From Bin5 sp963662575 (lineage in GTDB: Bacteria > Chloroflexota > Anaerolineae > Caldilineales > Caldilineaceae), in assembly GCA_963662575.1 (NCBI GenBank), contig OY759723.1, positions 434,001 through 498,000 of the forward strand: a stretch of DNA of 64,000 bases. The letters run 5' to 3'. The position numbers were made by a program, and so were the translations under genes. Shown here piece by piece: positions 26,840 to 37,329 of the stretch. The notes beneath the pieces were generated by a model. That model worked only from the letters and a program-made list of their open reading frames with translations. It was not told the origin of the DNA and searched no databases. The first letter of the stretch is position 1. Each line of letters starts with the position of its first letter.

Positions 26840-28966
26840 TTAACTGCCGGCGCGCGCAAGCAGGAGATTGTGGCGCTCGTCAACGCTAGCCGACCAACCC
26901 GGGGCCACCACGGTGGTGGTGTCGAACTGGAAGACGACGGCGGGGCCGTCGAAACGGTGGCCGGGGTGAAGGCGGATACGATCGTAGCAGGCGGTGATGT
27001 GGGGGCCATCCGAACCGAACCAGACCGGCTTGGTTGCCACATGCGCTGCTTCCGGGTTGGGTGGGCCGAGTTGTTCCTGCGGCAGATGCAGATCGGCGCC
27101 GGGCCCGGTTCCCCGCAGGCGAACGGTGACGATTTCGACAGTTTCCGAACGCATGGCGTAGCCGTAGCGGGCGGCGTGGGCCTGGTGAAAGGCCTCGGTT
27201 GACTCCCGTATTGACGCGGCGGTTACGTTGGGTTCGGTTGGTGCGTTTCCTGGCGCGGACATTGCCAGAGGTACTGTAAGTTCATAGCTCTGACCCTGGT
27301 AGCGTAAGTCGAGAGACGATTCCAAGGCGGGATCGTCGATTCCTTCGGCGGCCAGCACTGTGCACACGCGCTTTTCGAGGGCTGCGAGCATTTCCTGGAG
27401 GGCATTCGGTTGGGCGGCGAGCTGTTCTGCGTCGACGAGCAGGGCCTGGGAGGATTCATGGACGACATCGGCAATCAGCAGGCCGAGGGCGCTGAGGACG
27501 CCAGGGCTGGGGGGCAGGAGGATACGGGGGATACCCAGGGACTCTGCCAGGTCGCAGGCGTGGAGTGGGCCGGCGCCGCCGAAGGGAACGAGGGTAAAGT
27601 CGCGCGGATCGTGCCCTCGCTCGACGGAGACACGTCGGAGGGCTCGCTCCATGCGAGCGTTGGCGACGCGCACGACGCCGAGCGCGGCTTCATGCAGGGA
27701 CAGACCGCCGAGGCGCCCGCCCAGCTCTGTCAGCGCCTCTTCGGAGGCGGCGACGTTCAGCTCCATCGCGCCGCTGCCTCCCAGGAACTGTCCAGCATCC
27801 AGGCGACCGAGCACAAGATTGGCGTCGGTGACAGTAGGCTGATCGCCGCCGCGTGCGTAGCAGACAGGGCCCGGTACGGCGCCGGCACTCTCCGGCCCGA
27901 CGCGCAGGCCGCCGCCGGCGTCAACGCGGGCGAGGCTGCCGCCGCCGGCGCCGACGGTATGGATGTCGATGATGGGCAGTCTCAGAGGAAGTCCGGCGAC
28001 TTCGCTTTCGGCGGTGCGGGGCACGGTACCGGGGCAGAGAGCAACGTCGGTGCTTGTTCCGCCCATGTCGAAGGTGATGATCCTACATTGGGTGGGCAGG
28101 GACTCCTTTTGCCCTTGTTCTTCCCCGTTTTGCGGGGATTCATGTGCCAGTTGGGCGATACGGAAGGCGCCGACCACTCCTCCGGCAGGGCCACTAAGAA
28201 CGAGGCGGGCGGGTTCGGCGGCGGCCTGGGCGGCCCCGATGGCGCCGCCGCCGGACTGCATGACCCGGATGGGAAGGTCCCCCAGTTCGCCGGTTAGGCG
28301 CTGCAGGTAGTGTCCCACCAGAGGGAGAAGGTAGGCGTTGATCACGGTTGTGGCGGTGCGCTCATACTCTCGATATTCGGGAAGAATGTCGCTGCTGAGA
28401 GAAATGGGGAGGCGGGGGAAGGAGCGGCGCAGGATTTCGGCGGCACGTTGTTCATGGTGGGGATTGCGGAAGCTGTAGAGGAAGCAGATTGCCAGGCTCT
28501 CCGCTGCGGTCGCGGCAATCTGCTGCGCGGTGCGCGAGAGCGCGGCCTCGTCGAGGGGCGTAAGGACATTGCCCTCGGTATCCAGCCTTTCGAGGGCCTC
28601 GAATCGCAGGTCAGGGGGTGTCAATGGATCGGGGCGGACCTGGTACAGGTCGTAGAGATGAGGCCGGTTCTGGCGGCCGATTTCGATGACGTCGACGAAA
28701 CCGGCGGTGGTCAGGAGGGCGGTTCGAGCGCCGCGGCGCTCGAGCAGTGCGTTGGTAGCGATGGTGGTGCCATGGACAATTTCGGCATTGCTGGCGGCGC
28801 CCTCAAGGGACGGTGAGATACCCAAGTGGGCTAGTCCAGAAAGGATGGCCCGGCTCTGGTCTGCGGGCGTGGTCGCTTCCTTGTGCACGCGCAGGCGGCC
28901 ATCTTGCAGCAGTACAAAATCGGTGAATGTTCCGCCGACATCGATTCCAACCAGGGCAGTGGGCAT
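26840..28966 (-). CDS. hyuA: Hydantoinase/oxoprolinase A-type subunit (HyuA)
   Basis: ATG 28966 is chosen (the frame extends to 29014); the protein is 708 residues. Two nucleotide-binding signatures of the ASKHA fold are seen: GIDVGGTFTDFVLL at the start and FDMGGTSTDVALC at about residue 290, with HTVGAGGGSLARVD following and FGGAGPLHACDLAESLGI toward the C-terminus. This subunit activates the substrate with ATP for the HyuB half encoded two genes downstream. The specific reaction cannot be told. Confidence 0.9.
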   Translation of the reverse strand: MPTALVGIDVGGTFTDFVLLQDGRLRVHKEATTPADQSRAILSGLAHLGISPSLEGAASNAEIVHGTTIATNALLERRGARTALLTTAGFVDVIEIGRQNRPHLYDLYQVRPDPLTPPDLRFEALERLDTEGNVLTPLDEAALSRTAQQIAATAAESLAICFLYSFRNPHHEQRAAEILRRSFPRLPISLSSDILPEYREYERTATTVINAYLLPLVGHYLQRLTGELGDLPIRVMQSGGGAIGAAQAAAEPARLVLSGPAGGVVGAFRIAQLAHESPQNGEEQGQKESLPTQCRIITFDMGGTSTDVALCPGTVPRTAESEVAGLPLRLPIIDIHTVGAGGGSLARVDAGGGLRVGPESAGAVPGPVCYARGGDQPTVTDANLVLGRLDAGQFLGGSGAMELNVAASEEALTELGGRLGGLSLHEAALGVVRVANARMERALRRVSVERGHDPRDFTLVPFGGAGPLHACDLAESLGIPRILLPPSPGVLSALGLLIADVVHESSQALLVDAEQLAAQPNALQEMLAALEKRVCTVLAAEGIDDPALESSLDLRYQGQSYELTVPLAMSAPGNAPTEPNVTAASIRESTEAFHQAHAARYGYAMRSETVEIVTVRLRGTGPGADLHLPQEQLGPPNPEAAHVATKPVWFGSDGPHITACYDRIRLHPGHRFDGPAVVFQFDTTTVVAPGWSASVDERHNLLLARAGS

Positions 28967-29051
28967 AGTGGGCGTTCCTGAACTTGGGAGCAACTGCGAG
29001 CGCTCTGGGGCCATCGGCCTGAAATGATCGCCAGGGGGCGACTGGAAACTG

Positions 29052-29579
29052 TTATTTGTCCGAAATGATGCGCATGTGCGCCACCCATTTGACCTGGCGC
29101 AGGGCGTCGTCGGTTTCGCTGGGAACTATGAGGCGAACGAGGCCGTCGGCGCGCGAGAGCGGTTGGCCGTCGAGCGTATGGGCGAGAAGGACTGGCCGTA
29201 ATGTGGGCGCGGTCAACTCGGTCCGCCGCGCGCGCGTGCCGAAGCCATCGGCGCTGACTACTTCCACCTGGGTCCAGTCGCCGGGCCAGAGGAGGTCGAT
29301 CAGATCGAGCAAGCGTACGCCGGTGAAGGAAAACGGTCCGGTCGTACCGTGTCCGGTGGAGACGATGTAGCAGTTCGGCACTGTTACTTGTTTCGCCTTC
29401 GCCAGATGGGCGGGGAGAGGATCGGACCGGCCAAGATCCTGGCCGCGCAACCAAGCCGGGTCGATATGGTGCGAAACGCCGTCCGGCAGGTGCACGGTAA
29501 GATCCGCATCGGGCGACGGCGGCAGAGGATTGGGCTCGTGCGCGTGGGGGGCGAGCGGGTCGTGGTCGTGGGCTGTCAC
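29052..29579 (-). CDS. Molybdopterin-dependent oxidoreductase domain protein
   Basis: A 175-residue protein with the sulfite-oxidase-like Moco fold: a short acidic/His-rich tail, then VTVPNCYIVSTGHGTTGPFSFTGVRLLDLIDLLWPGDW, QVEVVSADGFGTRARRTEL and the C-terminal KWVAHMRIISD. A single cysteine (PNCYIV) is the likely molybdenum ligand. No Tat signal is seen, so it is probably cytosolic. It starts at GTG 29579, overlapping the end of the ClpS gene, an unusual pairing. Confidence 0.75.
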   Translation of the reverse strand: MTAHDHDPLAPHAHEPNPLPPSPDADLTVHLPDGVSHHIDPAWLRGQDLGRSDPLPAHLAKAKQVTVPNCYIVSTGHGTTGPFSFTGVRLLDLIDLLWPGDWTQVEVVSADGFGTRARRTELTAPTLRPVLLAHTLDGQPLSRADGLVRLIVPSETDDALRQVKWVAHMRIISDK

Positions 29580-30016
29580 GATTTTGGTTCCATTGAGAAT
29601 GTAAGTGGGTAGCCAGCGGCGCGGGCCAGGGCGTGGGCATCGCTGATCAGCCGTTTGGCCTCGGATTGGGGACGGGAGCAGACGGGGGCCACTCCTTTCG
29701 AATGTGCCTCCCAGGTAATCGTTTCGGCGATTTCGGAGGAGAGGCTGAAGATGTTACCCAGCGTGTCAATTACGAAGTCGTAGGGGGTGACGTCGTCGTT
29801 ATGGACAAGGATGGTCCAGGGCTCTTCTCTGGCTGTGTCGATCGCAGTATCAACTTCTGGATCGGCGTCGGTCTGTGCGCCCATCATCGCGCCGAGATTG
29901 GGTATTCGGATATTGTCTCGGTCAGTGCCGCGGGTTTGTGGCAACGGGTCGCCGGAAAGACCATGCAATGGCACGGCAGGCGCCACGACTTTAGTGGGTT
30001 GGTTCGATGCGGCCAT
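29576..30016 (-). CDS. clpS: ClpS-like ATP-dependent Clp protease adaptor
   Basis: Start ATG 30016 gives 146 residues. The last 80 form the ClpS domain: PWTILVHNDDVTPYDFVIDTLGNIFSLSSEIAETITWEAHSKGVAPV, with the DDVTPYDFV loop that binds N-degron residues. ClpS delivers N-end-rule substrates to ClpA/ClpC. The N-terminal 65 residues are a longer low-complexity tail than usual. The stop overlaps the GTG start of the Moco-domain gene, implying co-translation. Confidence 0.88.
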   Translation of the reverse strand: MAASNQPTKVVAPAVPLHGLSGDPLPQTRGTDRDNIRIPNLGAMMGAQTDADPEVDTAIDTAREEPWTILVHNDDVTPYDFVIDTLGNIFSLSSEIAETITWEAHSKGVAPVCSRPQSEAKRLISDAHALARAAGYPLTFSMEPKS

Positions 30017-30084
30017 TGAGCAGAAAGTACCACAGTGATGGGGTAAAGAGCAAGATTTCTGGCCGATTCTGTGTTTTTGTCTGC

Positions 30085-30245
30085 GAAGGTCACGAAGGGC
30101 TACGAAGGGCCGCGGAGAACGGCAACTGCAACTTCTTTTTGTCCACGAAGGGCCGCGAAGGACCGCGAAGAACGGCAACTGCAACGGCTACACCCCTTTG
30201 TCCACGAAGGGCCATGGAGAACACCTTTTTGGTCTAGGAAGGGCC
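30085..30245. repeat. Degenerate tandem CACGAAGGGC repeats
   Basis: CACGAAGGGCTACGAAGGGC, CACGAAGGGCCGCGAAGG and CACGAAGGGCCATGGAG recur with about 45-60-bp spacing, alternating with GAACGGCAACTGCAAC. The pattern is imperfect and non-coding. Unequal spacing and lack of conserved spacers exclude a CRISPR array. Confidence 0.65.
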
Positions 30246-30442
30246 GATGGGTAGATCCTTTGGGGTTGACGTAGGTCATAGTCGTTGACCAGGAGAATCA
30301 GGAGTGGAACGGTGCGTTTCTGGCTGCGGGCGTCCTGAATTGCGGTGGTGAGTGGTCGGTGGCTTGAGACGGCAAGGGGGGAGCAGACACTGTTGGCTAG
30401 ACGCATTGCTGGAAAAGAGTGAACACGGTGGCTAGCCAGGGC

Positions 30443-30499
30443 GGGGCGTTGCGGGGGCGCAGCCCCTGCACAAGGGAGGGCCGAAGGCCCGACCGCCCA
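30443..30499. repeat. 57-bp dispersed repeat with two hairpins, copy 1
   Basis: This segment is identical over 57 bp to 61334-61390, and both are preceded by CGGTGGCTAG. It contains GGGGC-GCA-GCCCC and GGGCC-GAA-GGCCC stem-loops. It behaves like a REP-type or palindromic mobile unit. Confidence 0.8.
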
Positions 30500-30647
30500 G
30501 AATTGCAGTGGTCGGTGGTCAGTGGTTAGTGGGAGGGGAAGGCGCGAGGAAGGTGCCAGGGGCGGCTTGTCGGCGGGGTCTCAGGGTGAGGCTGGTCGGT
30601 ATGGACGTGACTTGAATTCGGCTGGGACTTAGGCCGATTCTTGTGAT

Positions 30648-30676
30648 TTGCCTGGGCATTTGGGGCGTGCTATACT
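30648..30676 (+). promoter_or_regulatory. Likely promoter of the ABC importer locus
   Basis: TTGCCT (30648-30653), 17 bp, TATACT (30671-30676, five of six consensus). The next gene starts at 31055, so a leader of about 370 nt would be made, long enough for a regulatory RNA element. Confidence 0.55.
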
Positions 30677-31054
30677 GCGCCCGTCCACCGATCAATTTTT
30701 TCGAGTTGCGGCTGCTTACCCGCTGCCTGGCGAACAAGCCGCTGTAAGCTCCTATCCGCTCTATTGGATGTACGTGTCGCGTGCCGCAGCGCTCTGCTTC
30801 CGTCATGTTGTGGTGGCATCGCCTTTTAGTCTTTTTTGACCCGCGCTGCAATGCAGCGCAGCAACCATTGTCACGCTTTCCCTTTGCGGACGGTTTTGGC
30901 AACGAGTCCCGCCAGGTGGAAAGGAGGTTCTGCTCGCCTCCGCCTGCGCGACCGAACAGTTCTGCCGCAAAGAAGAGAGCGCACCAGGCTCGCCGACATT
31001 CGATGCCAATGAATCAGGTGAGCCCAATCTTCACCAAAGGAGCAAGGTAACAAA

Positions 31055-32161
<1,107 letters not shown>

Positions 32162-32170
32162 TGTCAGGAA

Positions 32171-32209
32171 GAGAGGAGTGAGAACCAATTCGGCTTTCTC
32201 ACTTCTCTC
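32171..32209. other. Hairpin after the MalK-like gene
   Basis: GAGAGGAGTGAGAA (32171-32184) pairs with TTCTCACTTCTCTC (32196-32209) across an 11-base loop with one G-U. No T-run follows, so its role as a terminator is uncertain; it could be a processing or attenuation site between the ATPase and the solute-binding gene. Confidence 0.5.
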
Positions 32210-32420
32210 CTCCCATTTCTCACAGTTCCCCTCTTCAACAGCGATCCTTTGCATCAGTCCCGGATTGCAAGCAGAGCCTCTGGCAGTGCAGTGACCAGCG
32301 CCCCGGCGCCAATGAACGGTAGAGACAGCCGAACGTTGATTGTCAGCGCTGGCGGCAGGCTGGTGGATTCCACAGTTCTTCCTCCAATTCAAAATACACA
32401 GTCCAGACAAGGAGCGAAGC

Positions 32421-34236
32421 ATGAAACTGCTTTTTCGATTGACGTTACTCCTGGCACTATTTGCTGTCCTATTGGCAGCGTGCGGCGGAGCGCCGGAAGC
32501 GCCGGCGGCTGCGGAGGCGCCGGCCGCAGACAGCGAAAGCCAGACGGAGGAGATGGGTACAACGGAAGACTATCTCAATGCTTCGCGTGCGGAGACGGTC
32601 GTCCTGGACCGGACCAGCCCGCTGCAGGGTAGTGATAACTGGAACCCCTATGTGCGCGGCAGTGCCGTCGGGTGGGGCTATACGGAGTTTTCGGATGTGC
32701 TGACGCTGCTGAACTATGGCAGCGGCGAAATCGAAAACTGGTTGGCCGAGTCCCTGACCCCTAACGAGGATCACTCCGTCTGGACGCTCAAACTGCGCGC
32801 CGGCATCACCTGGCAAGACGGAACGCCGTTCACGGCCGACGATATCGTCTTTTCGACCGAATTGCAGATGGGCAACGAGGCGCTGGGCCAGCACTTTGCC
32901 TATCAGGAATGGATCGAGACGGTCGAAAAGGTGGATGATCTGACGGTTATCTACAACCTCAAGAAACCGAATGTGCGTTTCAAGCTGGAGCGTTTTTCGG
33001 ATAACATTTGCGGCGTCGACTATTTTGTCCCCAAACATATCTGGGAAAATGTCGAAGACCCGGCCACTTTCAAGAATTTTTGATTTGGAGATGGGATTGC
33101 CGATGGGTACCGGCCCCTACAAGCTGGCCAAGGTCACTGAGAATGAAACGATCTGGGTCCGCAACGACAACTGGTGGGCTGCCGAAATCGGCCTGAAGAA
33201 GCTGCCTGAGCCGAAGAAACTGGTGATGTCATACACCGGCACGGAAGAGGTCCGGTTGGCGACCGCGATCGAGGACGACTATGACGGTTTGCACGACATC
33301 ACTTTCGGGTCCTTCCAGGCATTGGTGGCGCAGAATCCCAACTGGATTGCATTCCAGGATGAGATGCCGTTTGTGTGGCCCGATCCGTGCGCACGCAGCC
33401 TCACGGTCAACAACTCGATCGAGCCTTGGAACGACAAGGACATGCGGTGGGTGCTCAACTACGTGATGGACCGCCAGCAGATCATCGATATTGCCTATGA
33501 GGGCACTTCGATCATGGGCCCGTATCCGTTCCCGCTCTACCCTTCGATGCAGAAGTTCGCCGACCTGGTACCGGCTGAGACGATCGCCAAGTTCACCCAG
33601 CCCAACGTGGCCGCGGCCGAGGAGATCCTGATCTCCAAGGGCTACGAAAAGTCAGGTGACTACTGGGAGCTTGACGGCGAAGAACTGAGCCTTGAGATCC
33701 AGGTCTACGAGGGCATCAGCGAACTGGAACGCGTTGCCGACGTCTTCGCCGAGCAGCTGCAGCGCTTCGGCATTAATGCCGTCAAAGTAAACCTGATTGG
33801 CGGCACCTGGGTCGAATACCTGGACACAGGCAACTACGAGACGCAGAGCGGCTGGCAGACCTGCGGCTCGATCGTGGAGCCGTGGAATACGCTGCGCACA
33901 CTACGCGCCGATGAAGTGCCCCCCCAAGGCGAACGCCACCAGCTGCCCCAGTCCAACCGCTTCCGCTGGTATAATGCCGAGTTCAGTGAGCTTGTAGACC
34001 AGATCAGCGAGTTGGGTTGGGACGATCCACTGTTGTTTGAGCTTACGGCACGCGCGCTGGAGATCTACTACGACGAGATCCCAGCCATCCCGACAGCCCA
34101 GTCCAAGAAACTGGTGCCCTTCAACACCACCTATTGGACGAACTGGCCGACGATCGACAACTACTACCAGCGGCCGGTGATCTGGTGCCCCAGCTTCGTA
34201 GGCATTCTGCCGGAGATTACATCGACCAGTCAGTAA
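32421..34236 (+). pseudogene. ABC transporter solute-binding lipoprotein (peptide/oligopeptide type), broken by a one-base frameshift
   Basis: ATG 32421 follows AAGGAG. The protein opens with a lipoprotein signal (LLLALFAVLLAAC lipobox) and an Ala/Pro/Glu-rich linker, then the SBP_bac_5 fold (GITWQDGTPFTADDIVFS). At 33077-33081 a run of five T shifts the frame: the first part ends KNF-stop, and the homologous reading continues one frame over from DLEMGLPMGTGPYKLAK to 34236. Removing one T restores about 604 residues. Both parts look intact, so this is either a real recent mutation, a homopolymer error, or, less likely, programmed shifting. It would feed the permease/ATPase genes just downstream. 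Confidence 0.85.
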
Positions 34237-34240
34237 ACCA

Positions 34241-34304
34241 ACTTCAGTGGCTAGTGGCCAGTGACCTGTAACATCACTAGCTGCTAGTCACTGAACACTG
34301 AAGT
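34241..34304. repeat. Intergenic inverted repeat with a GTGGTC-family trace
   Basis: ACTTCAGTG (34241-34249) is matched by CACTGAAGT (34296-34304) around sequence related to the GTGGTC family. This may form a hairpin between the solute-binding and permease genes. Confidence 0.4.
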
Positions 34305-34311
34305 CTTACCC

Positions 34312-35328
34312 ATGCGCGGGCTGACCAAAGAGTACGTCCTGCAGCGTTTTCTGATGTATCTCCTGACCATCTGGTTGGGCACTACGCTGATCTTCGTGAT
34401 CCCGCGTCTGGCGCCGGGCGACCCGGTCAGCGAGATGGTAGGCCGCCTTTCGCTGGATTCAGGCTACATAGAGAACGCCGACGAATTGATCGCCAGCTGG
34501 AAGGCCCGTTTCGGGCTGGATGCCCCGATTCATGTACAGTATTTCCGTTATTGGGGCAACGTGTTCCGGCTAAATTTTGGATATTCGCTGTCGCACTTCC
34601 CAACTGAAGCATGGTCGATGGTCAGGAAAGCTTTGCCCTGGTCGCTGGCTCTTTTGACCGTGTCGACCGTGCTCTCCTTTTCGATCGGCGTGACCATCGG
34701 CTCGCTGATGGGCTGGCGGCGCACGCCGCGATGGTTGCAGATGGTCCTGCCCAGCACCTTGACCTTCACTGCGATCCCTTACTTCATGTTCGGCATCATG
34801 CTGATCTATCTGGTGGCATTTGAACTGGACTGGCTGCCGGCAACGGGGGCCTACTCGCGCAGAGTCGATCCCGGATGGAATCTTCCTTTCATCAAGAATG
34901 TGCTCAGCCATGCCATTCTGCCGGTGGTGTCGATAGTGCTGACCTCGATGGGCGGCTGGGCGTTGGGCATGCGGGGGCTGATGATCAGCGTCAACAACGA
35001 GGACTATTTTTTGCTAGCCCAGGTCAAGGGGCTGTCGCCGGCGCGCATTTTTTTCCGTTACGGCGTGCGCAACGCGATTCTGCCGGCACTGACCGCGTTG
35101 GCGCTGGGCCTAGGCGGGTTGATCAGTGGTTCGATCCTGGTTGAATTCATCTTCGCCTACCCGGGCACCGGCTACACGCTTTACCAATCGATCATCTCGC
35201 AGGACTATACAGTCACGCAGGCGATCGCCAACCTGATTATCCTTGTGACGGCGACGAGCGTATTCCTGCTTGACCTGCTTTACCCCTTTATCGACCCGCG
35301 CATTACCTACAAAAGGAACATGCGCTAA
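34312..35328 (+). CDS. Oligopeptide/dipeptide ABC transporter permease (DppB type)
   Basis: A 338-residue inner-membrane protein with about six helices. The N-terminus (LMYLLTIWLGTTLIFVIPRLAPGDPV) is the standard DppB/OppB start, and the EAA loop is near KGLSPARIFFRYGVRNAILPAL. It imports peptides or similar cargo with the DppC-like half encoded next. It starts 75 bp after the solute-binding gene. The sequence gives no clue to the specific substrate. Confidence 0.92.
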   Translation: MRGLTKEYVLQRFLMYLLTIWLGTTLIFVIPRLAPGDPVSEMVGRLSLDSGYIENADELIASWKARFGLDAPIHVQYFRYWGNVFRLNFGYSLSHFPTEAWSMVRKALPWSLALLTVSTVLSFSIGVTIGSLMGWRRTPRWLQMVLPSTLTFTAIPYFMFGIMLIYLVAFELDWLPATGAYSRRVDPGWNLPFIKNVLSHAILPVVSIVLTSMGGWALGMRGLMISVNNEDYFLLAQVKGLSPARIFFRYGVRNAILPALTALALGLGGLISGSILVEFIFAYPGTGYTLYQSIISQDYTVTQAIANLIILVTATSVFLLDLLYPFIDPRITYKRNMR

Positions 35329-35349
35329 GGCAAGAACAAGAAGATACCA

Positions 35350-37329
35350 TTGGCTGTCGGACAACGAACCAGCGCTGAAACGACCTCCCCGGCGCGCGGC
35401 TTGGGACTGAATACGTGGGACTCTCCGTGGCTGAACTTCAAGTTCTTGCTTGGCGCCGGCATTGTCCTGCTGATTCTTCTGTTCGGCCTGCTCGGCCCCC
35501 TTTTCTGGGACACGGACCTGGCCTACACAGGTTCGGGGCCGCTGAACAAGCCGCCGGTTTGGAACGAAGGCGGTCTGCCCGAACATCCGCTCGGCACGGA
35601 AAGCAACGGGCGCGATATGCTGGCCCAGTTGATCCTGGCGACGCCCTCATCGCTAAAGGTCGGCTTTCTGGCCGCGATTATCGGCATGGGCATAGGCATG
35701 ATGCTTGGCTCGGTCGCCGGCTACGTGGGCGGATGGTGGGACCATGTCATCCGCACGATCAGCGACTCGGCAATTACGATCCCTGCGCTGGTCGTTCTGG
35801 TAGTGCTCGCCTCCTACGTACAGATGACCGACACGACGGCGATGGCGCTGATCCTGGCGCTATTTGCCTGGCCAGGGCCGACGCGCCTGGTGCGCTCGCA
35901 GATACTTACATTGCGCGAGCGCAGCTATGTGCGGATGGCGCATCTTTCGGGCGCGCCGGCGTTGGAGATCATGTTCGTGGAGATGCTGCCCAATATGCTG
36001 CCGTGGCTGGCGGCCAGCCTGACCGGCGGCATTTCGGCGGCGATACTGGGGGCGACGGGGCTTGAGGTGCTCGGGCTTGGCCCGACGCGAGTGCCATCGT
36101 TGGGGCTGATCATCAACCAGGCTACGACCAATGCCGCGCTGGTGCGCGGCATGGTGTGGTGGTGGCTGCCGCCGATTATTATCCTGATGGTCATTTTCGT
36201 CGGCTTCTTTCTGATGACGATCGGGCTGGATGAGATTGCCAATCCGCGCATTCGGCAGTTCAGTTCGTCGCGACGCGAACGGACGGCGGCGGGGGAGCTG
36301 CCGCCTGTTGGGCAGGTAGATTACGGGGTTGGCGTTGAGGAGGATGCTGCGCTTGAAGTGGACGATCTGCATGTCCATTATTTCACGCCGCGCGGGGAGG
36401 TCATCGCCGCGAACGGGGTGAACTTTAAATTGCGCAAGGGCGAAATTCTGGGGCTGGTGGGTGAATCGGGTTGCGGCAAAACGACGGTGGCGATGGCCAT
36501 TTTGCAGGTCGTGCAGCCGCCGGGCCGCATCGTGCAGGGGGAGATCCGAATCGAAGATCAGGATCTGGTCAGTCTTTCCGGCAAGGCGTTGCGCCAGGTG
36601 CGCTGGCGCGATCTGGCCCTGGTGCCGCAGGGCGCGATGAACTCGCTCAACCCGGTGACGCCGATCCGCGAGCAGATGGCCGACGCGATCCAGGCCCATG
36701 AAAGCATCGGCCGCGTGGAACTTGAGCAGCGTATCCTCGGCCTGCTGAACGATGTCGGGCTGCCGGAGCGGGTCATCAATATGTACCCGCACGAGTTAAG
36801 CGGCGGTATGAAGCAGAGAGTCTGCATTGCGATGGCGATTGCGCTCAACCCGCAGGTAATCATCGCCGACGAGCCGACCAGTGCGCTGGACGTGGTGGTG
36901 CAGCGGGTGGTGGCGCAGACACTACTGGAGGTAAAGGAACGGCTGGGCGTCTCGATGGTGATGATCGGCCACGACATGGGCTTGCAGGCGCAGCTTGTGG
37001 ATCGCATCGCGGTCATGTATGCCGGCAACCTGGTCGAGGTGGCGCCGGTGGAATCGGCGTTTGCGGAGCCGCTGCACCCATACACGCAGCTGCTGATTGA
37101 ATCGATCCCATCGATTAAGGAGCGCAAGCCGCTGAACGTGACCGAGGGGTTGACGCACGACCTACGCGACCCGCCACCCGGCTGTATTTTCCAGTTCCGC
37201 TGCAAGCATGTGGAGCAGATCTGCCGCGAGCGCCGGCCGGAGCTGGTGGAAAGAGACGACGACCACCTCGCGGCCTGCTGGCTGTACGAGCCGGATCGCC
37301 ATTCCCTGATCGAGCTGGAAGAGGCATGA
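35350..37329 (+). CDS. Fused DppC-type permease and DppD-type ATPase
   Basis: A 659-residue single reading frame. Residues 1-about 300 are a DppC-like permease: VGQRTSAETTSPARGLGLN tail, six helices, LGTESNGRDMLAQLI and EAA loop VRMAHLSGAPALEIMFVEMLPN. Residues about 335-650 are a DppD-like ATPase: Walker A GESGCGKTT at about 369-377, signature LSGGMKQR, Walker B VIIADEPTSALDV, and the C-terminal oligopeptide-transporter domain with CIFQFRCKHVEQIC. A TTG at 35350 is the probable start. No stop codon interrupts the junction, so it is a real fusion. The next ATPase overlaps it by four bases. Confidence 0.9.
   Translation: MAVGQRTSAETTSPARGLGLNTWDSPWLNFKFLLGAGIVLLILLFGLLGPLFWDTDLAYTGSGPLNKPPVWNEGGLPEHPLGTESNGRDMLAQLILATPSSLKVGFLAAIIGMGIGMMLGSVAGYVGGWWDHVIRTISDSAITIPALVVLVVLASYVQMTDTTAMALILALFAWPGPTRLVRSQILTLRERSYVRMAHLSGAPALEIMFVEMLPNMLPWLAASLTGGISAAILGATGLEVLGLGPTRVPSLGLIINQATTNAALVRGMVWWWLPPIIILMVIFVGFFLMTIGLDEIANPRIRQFSSSRRERTAAGELPPVGQVDYGVGVEEDAALEVDDLHVHYFTPRGEVIAANGVNFKLRKGEILGLVGESGCGKTTVAMAILQVVQPPGRIVQGEIRIEDQDLVSLSGKALRQVRWRDLALVPQGAMNSLNPVTPIREQMADAIQAHESIGRVELEQRILGLLNDVGLPERVINMYPHELSGGMKQRVCIAMAIALNPQVIIADEPTSALDVVVQRVVAQTLLEVKERLGVSMVMIGHDMGLQAQLVDRIAVMYAGNLVEVAPVESAFAEPLHPYTQLLIESIPSIKERKPLNVTEGLTHDLRDPPPGCIFQFRCKHVEQICRERRPELVERDDDHLAACWLYEPDRHSLIELEEA

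Larger units (their letters stand above)
30246..31054. other. Gene-free stretch of about 0.8 kb
   Basis: It contains GTGGTC repeats (30341-30363, 30506-30532), the 57-bp repeat (30443-30499), a promoter near 30648 and the long leader of the ABC ATPase gene. Reading frames here are short and atypical; I find no gene. The leader also has a GCGCTGC/GCAGCGC hairpin at 30843-30859. Confidence 0.6.

Noticed and set aside
30085..30532. CRISPR array
   Set aside because: Repeats are degenerate, short, irregularly spaced and lack unique spacers; no cas genes are present.
32421..33083. UGA at the end of the first half of the solute-binding gene as a selenocysteine codon
   Set aside because: Reading through keeps the wrong frame and gives no SBP-like sequence; the homologous sequence is one frame over, so it is a frameshift.
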